Part shown: positions 1 to 12,400 of the stretch, piece after piece
How positions within the stretch are numbered: position 1 is the first letter of the stretch
Layout of the letters: the number at the start of each line of letters is the position of its first letter
From: Rugalucina vietnamica
Taxonomy: Eukaryota > Mollusca > Bivalvia > Lucinida > Lucinidae
Direction: 5' to 3'
Assembly: GCA_964017185.1 (NCBI GenBank)
Contig: OZ024876.1
Location: 32,153,778 to 32,217,777, forward strand
DNA length: 64,000 nt
Program-made: the position numbers and the translations under genes
The notes under the pieces: generated by a model
Seen by the model: the letters and a program-made list of their open reading frames with translations, nothing else
What the model was told of the DNA's origin: nothing
Database searches by the model: none

Positions 1-1246
1 TAGTTGTGAAACTCAGTTAATTACAGTGATAAATGATTGGACAAAAATATTGGACAAAAAGGGTCAGGTTGACACTTTTATTTTGGACTTTGAAAAAGCT
101 TTTGACACCCCTCCACATGAACTTCTTAAAAGCAAATTGTTTAGTTATGGTATAGGTGGAAAGACATTGGAATGGATAAATGCTTTTTTGTGCTTCAGGC
201 AGCAAAGGGTAGTAGTTAATGGTGTTAAATCTGACTGGGCCCCTGTTGTGTCTGGTGTCCCTCAGGGCACCGTTCTCGGTCCATTGTTGTTCTCCTTGTA
301 CATAAATGACATACCCGTTGGCATTGACTCTCAAATCAGGCTTTTTGCTGATGACTGTGTTTGTTACCGTGAAATTAAAACAGTAGAAGATACATTGAAA
401 CTTCAGAAAGACATTGACCTTTTAGGGAGCTGGGCCCGAAAATGGGGCATGAGATTTCAACCTGTCAAATGCAACATGATGCAGCTGACAAATAAGCGGA
501 TAAATAAAATTGAGGCCTCGTACACCCTCGAGGGAACGGTTTTGGAAAATGTTGATAGCATTAAATATCTAGGTGTAACAATTACAAATGACCTCAAGTG
601 GAATACCCATATCAATAATATCTGTACTAAAGCCAACAGAACACTTGGATTCTTGAGGAGAAACTTATTTTCTTGCCCCCAAGATGTTAAAGAAGCAGCT
701 TATAAAGGACTGGTGCGCCCAGTCCTGGAATATGGAAGTTCTGTTTGGGATCCTCATACTAAATGCCTCCAGGAGGAATTGGAGAAGGTTCAGAATCGTG
801 CCGCTAGATTTGTAACCAGGAATTATACTTTCGAGGAAGGTAGTATGACTGGCATTCTTGAACAACTCAGATGGGAATCTCTCAAGAAAAGGAGGACGGA
901 TAATCGACTTATATTACTATACAAAGGTCTGAAGGGTAAAGCCAGAATACCTACAGGTGACCTTATCCCAAAGACTAGGCGTTGTAGAAATAGCCACTCC
1001 AAGGCATTTCAGCTTCCATCTGCTAGTATAGAGGCCTATAAATGTAGTTTTTTTCCCCAGACTATTAGGGACTGGAATGACCTCCCTGACTCTCTGTTTT
1101 CTACTGCTGAAATGTCAGATGATTGTGTGTCCAAGTTCGCTTCACTCGTGCGTTCAAGGGACTAATTTTCCCCCCCATCCGAACCCCCTGGTGAAATAAT
1201 GTCATTTGGCGTGTCACCAGTAAACTATTCTGATTCTGATTCTGAA
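1..1246 (+). mobile_element. CR1-like LINE, 3' portion
   Basis: The RT ORF is followed by an 80-base 3' UTR that ends in a (ATTCTG)n run at about 1228-1246. This is the kind of short tandem tail CR1/L2-type LINEs carry instead of poly(A). The 5' end is outside the window. Confidence 0.75.
2..1165 (+). CDS. Non-LTR retrotransposon reverse transcriptase, 3' part of ORF2 (CR1-like)
   Basis: The frame is open from the left edge to the TAG ending at 1165, about 388 residues, so the N-terminal part (endonuclease and early RT) lies outside the window. Visible RT landmarks are the FDxxKAFD-type block near 87-110, SGVPQGTVLGPLLFSLYIND near 250-310, and the catalytic FADD near 343-354. The C-terminal half has the KYLGV, NRTLGFLRRNL and RPVLEYGSSVWDP blocks typical of the CR1/Jockey RT thumb region. 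No frameshift or internal stop is visible, so the copy is fairly young. It would encode target-primed reverse transcription. I infer the CR1 clade from the protein pattern and the short-repeat tail. Confidence 0.88.
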   Translation, partial: SCETQLITVINDWTKILDKKGQVDTFILDFEKAFDTPPHELLKSKLFSYGIGGKTLEWINAFLCFRQQRVVVNGVKSDWAPVVSGVPQGTVLGPLLFSLYINDIPVGIDSQIRLFADDCVCYREIKTVEDTLKLQKDIDLLGSWARKWGMRFQPVKCNMMQLTNKRINKIEASYTLEGTVLENVDSIKYLGVTITNDLKWNTHINNICTKANRTLGFLRRNLFSCPQDVKEAAYKGLVRPVLEYGSSVWDPHTKCLQEELEKVQNRAARFVTRNYTFEEGSMTGILEQLRWESLKKRRTDNRLILLYKGLKGKARIPTGDLIPKTRRCRNSHSKAFQLPSASIEAYKCSFFPQTIRDWNDLPDSLFSTAEMSDDCVSKFASLVRSRD

Positions 1247-1311
1247 GTATTTATAGACCAAACACTTACAGATAATAGCACGCAGGTTAATATCACGCAG
1301 GTTAATATCAC

Positions 1312-1501
1312 ATGAGAAAACGAACAGTTTGGACCAGGTCCGACACAAACCAGCCTGTACAGTCACAGAAGAAGGCTAGAAGCTTGAGATTTTGGATTTA
1401 AGAAGAGAGATTGTACTGTGTAGAGAAAACAAAGGTGATGGTCTGAGCCTTTTTTTCCGCATATGCAGATTGTTGGTTTTCTGATGCGGTGGCTCATTAA
1501 A
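1312..1501 (+). repeat. MITE-A copy 1 (family description)
   Basis: This is the first of about 35 copies of a foldback element of roughly 190-270 bp. The family has ends reading GAGAAAACCAACAAT / ATTGTTGGTTTTCTCATG next to GAGC/GCTC. It has a central GCTGATCAGC-type hairpin flanked by ACAAAGGCGC and GCGCCTTTGTTTTCGC. Asymmetric arms carry a TGTGACTGTACAG block and a TTTGTGTCAGACCTGGTC block. It has no coding capacity. The terminal inverted repeats make it a non-autonomous DNA transposon; its parent superfamily is unknown. In this copy the central hairpin is degraded. Confidence 0.7.
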
Positions 1502-1637
1502 AACTGGAAGTGTAATTTTTATTTCACCTTATACTGATTCCTGTTTTGAAGTAAACAAACAAAATATTGGTGAGAATTGATTATTGTTAGCCATGCTTTG
1601 ATTCAAAAAAGCCTAGGCATGTCTTGTTTTGTTGTAG

Positions 1638-1682
1638 GGCGGATATTGAAAGGAAGAAAGAAGACCTTAGAACTATGGTGGG
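1638..1682 (+). CDS. COG1: COG1 window exon 1
   Basis: A 45-nt microexon follows a TTGTTTTGTTGTAG acceptor and encodes ADIERKKEDLRTMVG. It starts and ends inside codons (phase 2 on both sides), so it could be skipped or repeated without frameshift. The donor is GTAAGT. The whole exon is also the template of the minisatellite that follows. Confidence 0.92.
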
Positions 1683-3474
1683 GTAAGTCTCAGTATACAG
1701 ACTAGTAGGGCTGATATTGAAAGGAAGACCATAGAACTATGGTGGGGTAAGTCTCAGTATACAGACTAGTAGGGCTGATATTGAAAGAAGACAAACTATG
1801 GTGGGGTAAGTCTCAGTATACAGTCTAGTAGGGCTGATATTGAAAGGAAGACCATAGAACTATGGTGGGGTAAGTCTCAGTATACAGACTAGTAGGGCTG
1901 ATATTGAAAGAAGACAAACTATGGTGGGGTAAGTCTCAGTATACAGTCTAGTAAGGCTGATATTGAAAGGAAGACCATAGAACTATGGTGGGGTAAGTCT
2001 CAGTATACAGACTAGTAGGGCTGATATTGAAAGAAGACAAACTATGGTGGGGTAAGTCTCAGTATACAGTCTAGTAGGGCTGATATTGAAAGGAAGACCA
2101 TAGAACTATGGTGGGGTAAGTCTCAGTATACAGACTAGTAGGGCTGATATTGAAAGAAGACAAACTATGGTGGGGTAAGTCTCAGTATACAGTCTAGTAA
2201 GGCTGATATTGAAAGGAAGACCATAGAACTATGGTGGGGTAAGTCTCAGTATACAGACTAGTAGGGCTGATATTGAAAGAAGACAAACTATGGTGGGGTA
2301 AGTCTCAGTATACAGTCTAGTAAGGCTGATATTGAAAGAAGACAAACTATGGTGGGGTAAGTCTCAGTATACAGTCTATTAGGGCTGATATTGAAAGAAG
2401 ACAAACTATGGTGGGGTAAGTCTCAGTATACAGTCTAGTAAGTCTCCGTATACAGTCTAGTAAGTCTCAGTATACAGTCTAGTAAGTCTCAGTAAACAGT
2501 CTAGTAGGGCTGATATTGAAAGGAAGACCTTAGAACTATGGTGGGGTTAGTCTCAGTATAAGTCTAGTAGGGCTGATATTGAAAGGAAGACCTTAGAATA
2601 GAACTATGGTGGGGTAGGTCTCAGTATAAGTCTAGTAGGGCTGATATTGAAAGAAGACCTTAGAATTATGGTGGGGTAAGTCTCAGTATACAGTCTAGTA
2701 GGGCTGATATTGAAAGGAAGACCTTAGAACTATAGTGGGGTAAGTCTCAGAATACAGTCTAGTAGGGCTGATATTGAAAGAAGACCTTAGAACTATGGTG
2801 GGGTAGGTCTCAGTATACAGTCTAGTAGGGCTGATATTGAAAGAAGACCTTAGAACTATGGTGAGGTAAGTCTCAGTATACAGTCTAGTAGGGCTGATAT
2901 TGAAAGGAAGACAAGAACTATGGTGGGGTAAGTCTCAGTATACAGTCTAGTAAGTCTCAGTATACAGTCTTGTAAGTCTCAGTATACAGTCTAGTAAGTC
3001 TCAGTATACAGTCTAGTAGGGCTGATATTGAAAGGAAGACCTTAGAACTATGGTGGGGTTAGTCTCAGTATAAGTCTAGTAGGGCTGATATTGAAAGGAA
3101 GACCTTAGAATAGAACTATGGTGGGGTAGGTCTCAGTATAAGTCTAGTAGGGCTGATATTGAAAGAAGACCTTAGAATTATGGTGGGGTAAGTCTCAGTA
3201 TACAGTCTAGTAGGGCTGATATTGAAAGAAGACCTTAGAACTATGGTGGGGTAAGTCTCAGTATACAGTCTAGTAGGGCTGATATTGAAAGGAAGACCTT
3301 AGAACTATAGTGGGGTAAGTCTCAGAATACAGTCTAGTAGGGCTGATATTGAAAGAAGACCTTAGAACTATGGTGGGGTAAGTCTCAGTATACAGTCTAG
3401 TAGGGCTGATATTGAAAGGAAGACCTTAGAACTATGATGGGGTAAGTCTCAGTATACAGTCTAGTAAGGCTAGT
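1638..3474 (+). repeat. Donor-anchored minisatellite, COG1 intron 1 (59/64-bp units)
   Basis: There are about 28-30 tandem units, each holding a shortened copy of window exon 1 (GCTGATATTGAAAG...ATGGTGGG), the donor GGTAAGT, and about 22 intron bases (CTCAGTATACAGTCTAGTAG). From 1683 to about 2400, 64-bp and 59-bp versions alternate, a dimeric higher-order pattern. Runs of the 22-bp intron part alone occur near 2430-2510 and 2945-3010. The second half (2510-3470) contains a segmental repeat of its own pattern. Unlike the true exon, the copies lack a seven-base AAAGAAG segment. Confidence 0.95.
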
Positions 3475-6400
3475 TGATACACAGATTTTAAGAGAGTTTT
3501 TGTCTACTGAGTGGGAAAAAAATATTATTGCCATTATTTTGATCTCTTTTGGTGCCAAAGGAGTGCCAAACGATCATTAGTCATCAGATATTTATTGTGG
3601 CCGAAATGAAATTTGAAGTTATTTGTTATTTTATGATAACTTGGGGCTTATCGCTATTTTTAGCTCACCTGAGCCGAAGGCTCACAGGTGAGCTTATAGT
3701 ATACCCATGCTCCGGCGTCCGTCCGTCCGTCGTCAGTCGTCCGTCGTTCACAATTTCAAAGATCTTCTCCTCTGAAACCGCTTGGCCAATCAAAGCCAAG
3801 CTTCATGTGGAGCATCCTTAGGAAGGGGGAACGAAAGTTTATATAAATGGTCCAGGTCACATGACCAAGATGGCCGTCATGGCTATAAATAGCAAAAACC
3901 TTTAAAAATCTTCTTCTCCAGAACCAGTGAGCCGATTTCCAGGAAACTTGGTATGTAGCATCGGGGATGCAGGCCCATCATAGTTTATATAAATCATGAC
4001 CCTAGGATGACCTTGACCTATTTAACGGCAAGGTCAACTTAGGTCGCCAATGCATTTGAATAGGAAAAAATGGTAAAATGCTATTTAATGGGTAAAACTT
4101 ACTGGGAATAGGCAAATGGACAGAAGGTTAATGTTAATGGAAAATTTTAGCCCCTCGGGGGTTGCATGCCCCTGCCCCGGGGCTATATACATGTATATGA
4201 CCATAATATTCAAACATCTTCTTCTCTGAAACCGCTAGGCCAATCAAAGCCAAACTTCATGTGGAGCATCCTTGGGAAGGGGGAATGAAAGTTTATATAA
4301 ATGGTCAAGGTCACATGACCAAGATGGCCGCCATGGCTATAAATAGCAAAAACATTTAAAAATCTTCTTCTTCAGAACCAGAAGGCCTATGATTTTGAAA
4401 CTTGGTATGAAGCATCTGGGAATGGAGCTCTACAAAGTTTTTATAAATCATGACCCTAGGATGACCTTGACCTATTTTACGGCAAGGTCAACTTAGGTCT
4501 CCCATTCATTGGAATGGGAAAAAATAGGAAAATGTAATTAAATGGCAGAAAACTTGCTAGAAATGAGCAAATGGACAGAAGGTTTATGTTAAGAAAACAT
4601 TTTTGGCCCAGGGGGTTGTCAGCCCCTGCCCCGGGGCTATATACATGTAGATGACCATAATATTGAAACATCTTCTTCTCTGAAATCGCTAGGCAGATCA
4701 AAGCCAAACTTGTTGTGGAGCATCCTTAGGAAGAGGGAATGAAAGTTTATATAAATGGTCAAGGTCACATGACCAAGATGGCCGCCATGGCTATAAATAG
4801 CAAAAACGTTTAAAAATCTTCTTCTTTAGAACCAGAAGGCCTATGATTTTGAAACTTGGTATGAAGCATCTGGGAATGGAGCTCTACAAAGTCTATATAA
4901 ATCATGACCCTGGGATGACCTTGACCTATTTTACGGCAAGGTCAACTTAGGTCGCCCATGCATTTGAATGGGAAAAAATAGAAAAATGTCATGTAATGGC
5001 AGAAAACTTGCTAGGAATAAGCAAATGGACACTAGATTTATGTTTATGAAAAAATTATATGCCCAGGGGTTGTCTGCCCCTGCCCCGGAGCTATATACAT
5101 GTAGATGACCATAATATTCAAACAGCTTTTTCTCAGAAACTGCTTAGTCAGTCAAAGCCAAACTTTATGTGGAGCATCCTTAGGAAGAGGAAATGAAAGT
5201 TTCTATAAATGGTCAAGGTCACATGACCAAGATGGCCGCCATGGGTATAAATAGCAAACATTTTTAAAAATCTTCTTCTTCAGAACCAGAAGGCCTATGA
5301 TTTTGAAACTTGGCATGAAGCATTAAGGAACGGAGGTCTACAAAATTTGTATAAATCATGACACTGGGATGACCTTGACCCATTTCACGGCAAGGTCAAC
5401 TTAGATCGCCCATGCATTTGAATGGAGAAAATTGTTAAAATGTCATTTGAAGGACAAAACTTGCAGTTGATTGGCAAATGGACTGAATTTTTATGATTTG
5501 AAAAAGACATTGACTCCAGGAGTTATTCTGACCCTCCCCTAGGGTTATATACATGCATTGTACCATTCTAGTCTAACAAGTTTATTGTTACATGTATATA
5601 TCTCAGGTCTCAGGTGAGCGTTTACAGGACCATTGGTCCTCTGGTATTTAATGAGTGCGCCATCTATTTAAGCAAAACAATGACACTGATTGGTTTATTT
5701 GTGCCTTTCTTTTTGCATAATGCTGAAATCGAGTTTCTTGTGATAAAGATATATACTGTAAATTAGGAAATTTTTGCAAGACTTTTATTTCGCGAAATTT
5801 CAATTTCGGAATTATAAGTGAGTCCTTGAATTTGCGAGCAAATACTTGTGCAGTCTATAAAGCTTGTAGTAAATCTTTATTAGCGAGAATTTTATTTTCG
5901 CTGGGAAACAAATTCGCGAATATTAGCGAAAATTAAGTTCTCGCAAATATTTCCGAATTTACAGTACACCATATGTGTTGGTTTGTCTTTTAGGGAGAGG
6001 TACCGAGATCTGATTGAAGCTGCTGATACTATAACAGAGATGAAGAACAGTGCCCAAAATGTGAGTTATTCTTCTTTACATTCTTAGTCACTCCACATGT
6101 GTGAAGCGATAATACACTAACATAAACCAGTGTGTAACTGAGCCACTTATGAGGAAACCAACACTCTGCATATGTGAAAACAAAGACGCAGATCAGCTTC
6201 ATGGTAACCGTGATGCTGATCAGTGCCTTTGTTTGCGCTACACAAAAAAGTACTTTTTCTCTTCTTCTTAAATCTAAAATTTCAAGCATTTGGCCTGCTT
6301 CTGTGACTGTACAGCCTAATTTGTGTTGGACCTGTTTGGAAACCACATTGTTGGTTTTCTCACAAGATGGCTCAACTTATGTAGACCATTTTTAGCAACC

Positions 6401-9400
6401 TATACAATACACGCCCGGTAAAGTGCAAATTGACCACCGCCGGTGGTCAACGGCAAAAAATTGATAGCCTGACATTCTTGGATTTTTATAATACGTTTTT
6501 GATCATAAAACATCTTACCTTCCACATCCACCAAACTCGCGAAAACTAATAACAGGAAATGCTCAAAACGACCACCATATGTATATCAACTTTTTTTACG
6601 TTGACCACTGGTGGTGGTCAATTTGCACTTTACCGGGCGTGCAATAATACAAATACATGGGTGTATTTTTTTTTCATTCTGTGTCATGTCTTGTGTTACT
6701 GCACAGCTGATCTGCGTCTTTGTTTTCGCATATGCAAAAATCCGGTGTTCCCATGACGCAGCTCATATATTATTCAGGTGATGTCCACCATTGGTAAGCT
6801 GGAAGTTCTGTGCACAGATCTAAAGACTGCGCAGTTGGTGAAAGGAAACTCACTACAACATCAGAGGAAACAAGAAATAGAGCACAAGTAAGAATAAGGA
6901 TTTTTTTTTCAGGACTAAGGATTTTTTACAAGATTTTTTCCCTAGTCAAACTGACGTAATAAAGGCAAACTGCTTAGAGGGTGTAGCATTGAAACATTGT
7001 CATTTTGAAAGCAAAATAAATGGGGAGCGTTGAACTCCTTGACTACTTATAGTGTGGGACCCTAGATAGTAAAGCAATACCTGGCTCACATGTTTCGTTA
7101 GTTAATCAAGGTTGAATTTGATTCTGTCTTGTAGTTGCAAGCTTAACTCGTTTAAGCCTAGCGTCCTTTTTGTGGGACATGGGCAAACAGAATGACCCCA
7201 GATGGGACGCTGCAAAACGCGGCGTCCAATCTGGGGCTATTCTGTTTGCCTAGAGAAAATTCATCGAAAAAGTGAACAAAAATCTAAAATCACACCTGAT
7301 GTCCCCGAAACTGAAAGTGGACTCGATGATAAAGATGGTAAAGTCCATTCAACATATATATGGGTTAAAAGAATGTGGTATTCTCCCTGATCAGCATCCT
7401 CACTGTTTGCATTTCTGACTAAGTCATTTTGCTTAAAGATTATGGAGAAGTCATCAGTTTTTCAGAGGTCTGAATACTTGAACATTTTATGTAACAAGAT
7501 TCATTATCATGAATTGCATAATGAGAATGCCAACCTCTGAATTACGTGTATGCAAAACGAAACACAAGATGTAAAATCAAGGTCTTTGATGTTAAAATCT
7601 GTCTTCTTCTTAAATTTGAAGTTCCATGCTCCTAGCCCTCTGAGACAGGCTGATTTGTGTGTGGCCTGACCCCAAGGTTATGTTTTTTTTTTTCATGGTC
7701 AGCTCATCTGAAACTAAAATTTATCCTGCTCATAAATCTTAAAATGCCAACAATTGTTGGCATTTTAACATTTATAAGCAGCATAGATTACAGACTTTGG
7801 AGTTCTCAACTTTCAATTTCAATATATTTGGGCTGTTTTGGTATTTATGAGCAATGTACATTTTATGCTTAGCCAGAGTTGAGCATGAGAAAAGTTTCAT
7901 AACCTTGGGGCCTGGTCAGAAACCCCATTGACATGTTGTCTAATGGTGTAGCTCATGTTTTGTTGCAGAAGAAAAGAAGAGGCAAGGTTTTACGGTGTTG
8001 CTTCCCAGATCAAGCTATTGCTGGATATGCCGGAAAAGGTGGGTCAAATACAGTCACAATGTCCTACATACCAAATATCAGTTTCTTAGGTGTCACTTAT
8101 ATTCAAGGAAAAGCATAATTGAATGCTGTTGGTAATGGAAAGAGCCTATCTTAGTAGTTTATCACATCTTGCAGTGGCACAGCAAAAGTTTTAAATATTA
8201 TAAACAAAAAGACCCCCCCCCCCCAAAAAAAAAAAAAAAAAAGACATTAAATAAATAAATAAAATGAAACTTTATATGGCTCTTCATAGACACTTTCTTG
8301 CACTCAAATACAAAAGTTATTATGTTAGCAGTCTAAATGTCAAGTTTTTAATCATATGATATGACCTATATGAGTGACACTGAATTTCAGATTTGGTCAA
8401 GTTTAGACTGTGAGGATTTTCTATCTGCCAGTAGGCTGTTTCTGCTCTCCCAACATATCAATACCAGTCTACAGTTAGACTCCCAGCATGCACCTAACTT
8501 CCTGTACTGGTTCCCAGTTTTGAACAGGCAGTGGGCAGCCATCAGTCACTTCAAGATTAGTATACTGCAGGGATGCCGACGGTTACTGAAGGAACCAAGT
8601 GCATCAGATCAGGTATTTAGTTATAGATAATTAACAGATGTTTTCCCTAAGGGCAGGGTTTTGGAAATTAATCAAGACTTTCAATAACCTTTCATCATGA
8701 CCTCACGAGCTTATAGTATATTTAAAGTTGCTCATTGATAAGTCTAAAAAGTGTTGGTTAACCGAAATTCTAACACGATGTTATCATCTTTTCTATTGAA
8801 CCTGATGGAAATGTCACTGATTGCAAATAACCAATAATTCACTGTAAACAAAATTACGCCCATAAGGTGGCGGGCGTTTTTGTGACATTGCACATAAACA
8901 TTTATGTCCGCTGTCAGAGAATAAGTCCACTGGAAAACATTTTGAAATGTAAGCATGTATTTATTATAGTCGTGTTAGAATAAAAAAAAAATTACTTTAC
9001 GGTGAATTATCTTTGATTAACATGTGATGTTGTCAATCAGATGCAATATTCACTCCAGTGGCACCATTGTGGATTAATACATCGCAATCTGCCCTCCAAC
9101 ATCTGGCGTTAATGACGATAATGATTAAGTTCTTAAGTGAACATATAATTTACCATTATTGTTTAACTTCACAGTTTTGTCTCCATAGGCTCTGTACTTT
9201 GCCTATAGGATAATGTTACTATATTGATAAAAAAACCTTGGTTTTTAGATTGACATCCAAGTTGTCTGTCCAGATCTAACAAGATACATAAATGAGCTGC
9301 ATCATGAGAAAACCAACAATGTGGTTTGCCAACAGGTCTGACACAAACAGAGCTGTACAAGCACAGAAGATGGCTAGAGGCTACTATCTGTGTAGCGAAA

Positions 9401-12400
9401 ACAATGTCGCCTGATCAGCTTTGCAGTTACTATGCAAAATGTTGGTTGGGGACTTTGAGATTTGTCCAGCACCCCACCCCTCCCCACCCCACCCCCACTC
9501 CCTACAACCCTTCTTTTACCTTCATTTCACAAACCCCGCTTGTTTCTCTGGCACTGTTGAGTGACCATGCAAAGATCAAAGCCTTGACAGGTTAGGATCG
9601 TCGAGATTTCTCGCATACTGTGCCAAAGTCAACTCTTTGACTGGTTGGTCAGAGTGTTAGACTTAAAAAGTTTTTTTTTATTCCTATCAATTGGCATATA
9701 GGAGTATACTAGAAAATAAGTTGACTTTGATATGCTTATGGCCACACCCTTGAGTGCACCCTAAGGGTGGTTAAGCAACAAATGAGCTGCACCATGAGAA
9801 AACCAACAATCTGCATATGCAAAAACAAAGGGGCAGATCAGCTTCGCCATAACTGCGAAGCTGATCAGTGCATTTATTTTCGCTACACAGATTGTATAAT
9901 TCTTCTACTTTCTAAATCCAAAATTTTAAGCTTCTAGCCATCTTCTGTGCTTGTACAGCTTGGTTTGTGTCAAACCTGTTTGGAAACGACATTTTTAGTT
10001 TATTCAAGATGCAGCTCAAATGGATGTTCTATTTTTAGAAAATAGCGGAGAGCTTATGTTCCATTTTACTCCTGGAGAACTCCAACCCTAGACAAGTCTT
10101 CAATGAATTCCTGTTGGCTAGAACATCGGCTGTGCAGCAGCTCTTCCACGGCAGTAACCAGTCAGTGAGCACCAAGGATCAGATTGGCACCATTGTACAA
10201 CTGGTTACGACAACCATTCACCAAATACACGCTGTGTTCTATGAACTAGAGACAGAAAACCAGTCAGAATCTGACCAGACAGGTACATTACTAAAACATG
10301 CCCATGCAATATACAGACTTATTTTAAGTTGTAAAAATTGAAAATGTAGAAAAAATTTGATATTTTTCTTATTTTTGTTCAAAACATAGATTTTGGGTAC
10401 ATGTTAGTGGACCGACAGTCTATGTTTTGGAGCAAAAATAAGAAAAATAGGTATACTCTTGTATAACCTAGTTTTACTATCTAATATTGGGGTATTCTGG
10501 GGTATATATTACACAGACATGTTATCCTGATGTAGAAATAGAAAGATTGTGGGTACATAATAGAACCACCTTGGCGAGGCGGTTCTAATGAGTACCCACA
10601 ATCTATGTTTTGGAGCAAAACTAAGAAAAATAGGTTACCCCTGCATACCCCAGTTTTGCTATATACAAGTTGGGTTTAAGGGGGTATATCCTAATGGACG
10701 GTTTTTCATCAATGTCCACCCCCCCCCCCCCCAAAAAAAAAAAACACAACAAACAAAAACAAAAAAACACACACAAAAAAACAACAAAAAAACAGTGCTT
10801 TATAGTCACAGAAGATTTGAAATTTTGGATTGAATTTAAGGATTGCATCACTTTTAAACCACCAACAATGATGAGTTCAATTGATCTGCTTTTTCATATG
10901 CGAAAAGCTGGTTTTCTCATATCATGGCTTGTGTATACATTATTCCAGTTACCAGCAACCTTCTGTGGAAAATTCTAACCAAAGTTACATCGGATAAACA
11001 AATTGGTAAGCATGTGCTTTTCTCCTCTCTCATCTGAGTCGCGTCGCGAGAAAACCGGTCTTTGGGGTTTCCGACCAGGTCTGTCACAAACAGGCCTTTG
11101 CAGCTATAGAAGACGGCTAGAAGCTTGAAATTTCGGATTTAAGAAGAAGAGAAATTGTAATATACATGTAGCGAAAACAAAGGCGCTGATCAGCTGTGCA
11201 GTTACTGCATGGATCAGCTGTGCAGTTGCTGCACAGCTGATCTGCGCCTTTGTTTTTGCATATGCAAAAATCCGGTTTTCTCATGATGCGGCTCATCTTT
11301 AGTCATTGCACATACTCAGATCAGTATGAAAAAAAAAGAAGTTTACTTTGATTTTAAATTTTTAATTTGTTGTGAAAAATGCAAATAAAGCTCCATAACC
11401 CAAATACATGTTTTACATAGCTTAGGTTAGAAAATAGCTCAGGTTACTTACATGGTATGACTTCTATAATAATCATTGTTTCATGATAATTGTTCATAGT
11501 TGGATATTGCTGAATGTAATGAAACCATGGAAACTAATGCAACTCTTGGGGTAAGGTTTCTCAAAATGAAATGAGCCACTGCATAAGAAAACCATCAATC
11601 TGCATATGTGAAAACAAAGGCGCAGACCAGCTTCACGGTAACCGCAAAGCTGATCAGTGCCTTTGTTTTCGCTACACAGATAGTACAATCACTCCCCTTG
11701 TTGAATCCAAAATTTCAAGCATGTTGGTTTTCTCATGCACATGCTCAAATTTAAATTTGTGTCTAGGGGGCATGGCGTCCTAGACTGTTGGACTGTGGAT
11801 TGCGAGGTCGGGGTTCAAATGCTTAAAACTTCCTGCAGATTATATTACCTGTTTATACCAAGTTAATGGTGACTCCCTTTCAACATAACAGAAAATTTGT
11901 AGATTAGGTAGTTAAACCAATAAAACCTATAAAAATAATGAATTACAAAATGAGGCCTGACGCGAGAAAGCCGGTCTTCGGTGTTTCAGATCAGGTTCAA
12001 CACATACCAGTCCGTGCAGCTGCAGAAGAGTGCTAGAAGCTTGAAATTGATTTCGCATTTAAGAAGAAGAGGTATTGTACTATCTGTGTAGCGAAAACAA
12101 AGGCGCTGATCAGCTGTGCAGTTACTGCACAGCTGATCTGAGCCTTTGTTTTTGCATAGGCAAAAATACATTTTTCTCGTGATGCGGCTCAAATTCTGTC
12201 AGTGTATTATTCAGAGATTTTTGGCTTTGATTAATGAAAATTTTCAGAAGAAAAATTTGGATTTTGTTCTTGATTATGATCAAAACATTAATTGTGGGTA
12301 CATGTACGACCCGGTTCTAATGAGTACCCACAATCTATGTTTTGGATCAAAAGTAAGAAAAATAGGTAAAACCTATTTTCACTAGATGAAATTGGGGTAT

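Noticed and set aside
3549..3821. 90-residue ORF at the start of composite element H1
   Set aside because: Spans the border of the repeat and its hairpin; not conserved in H2-H4.
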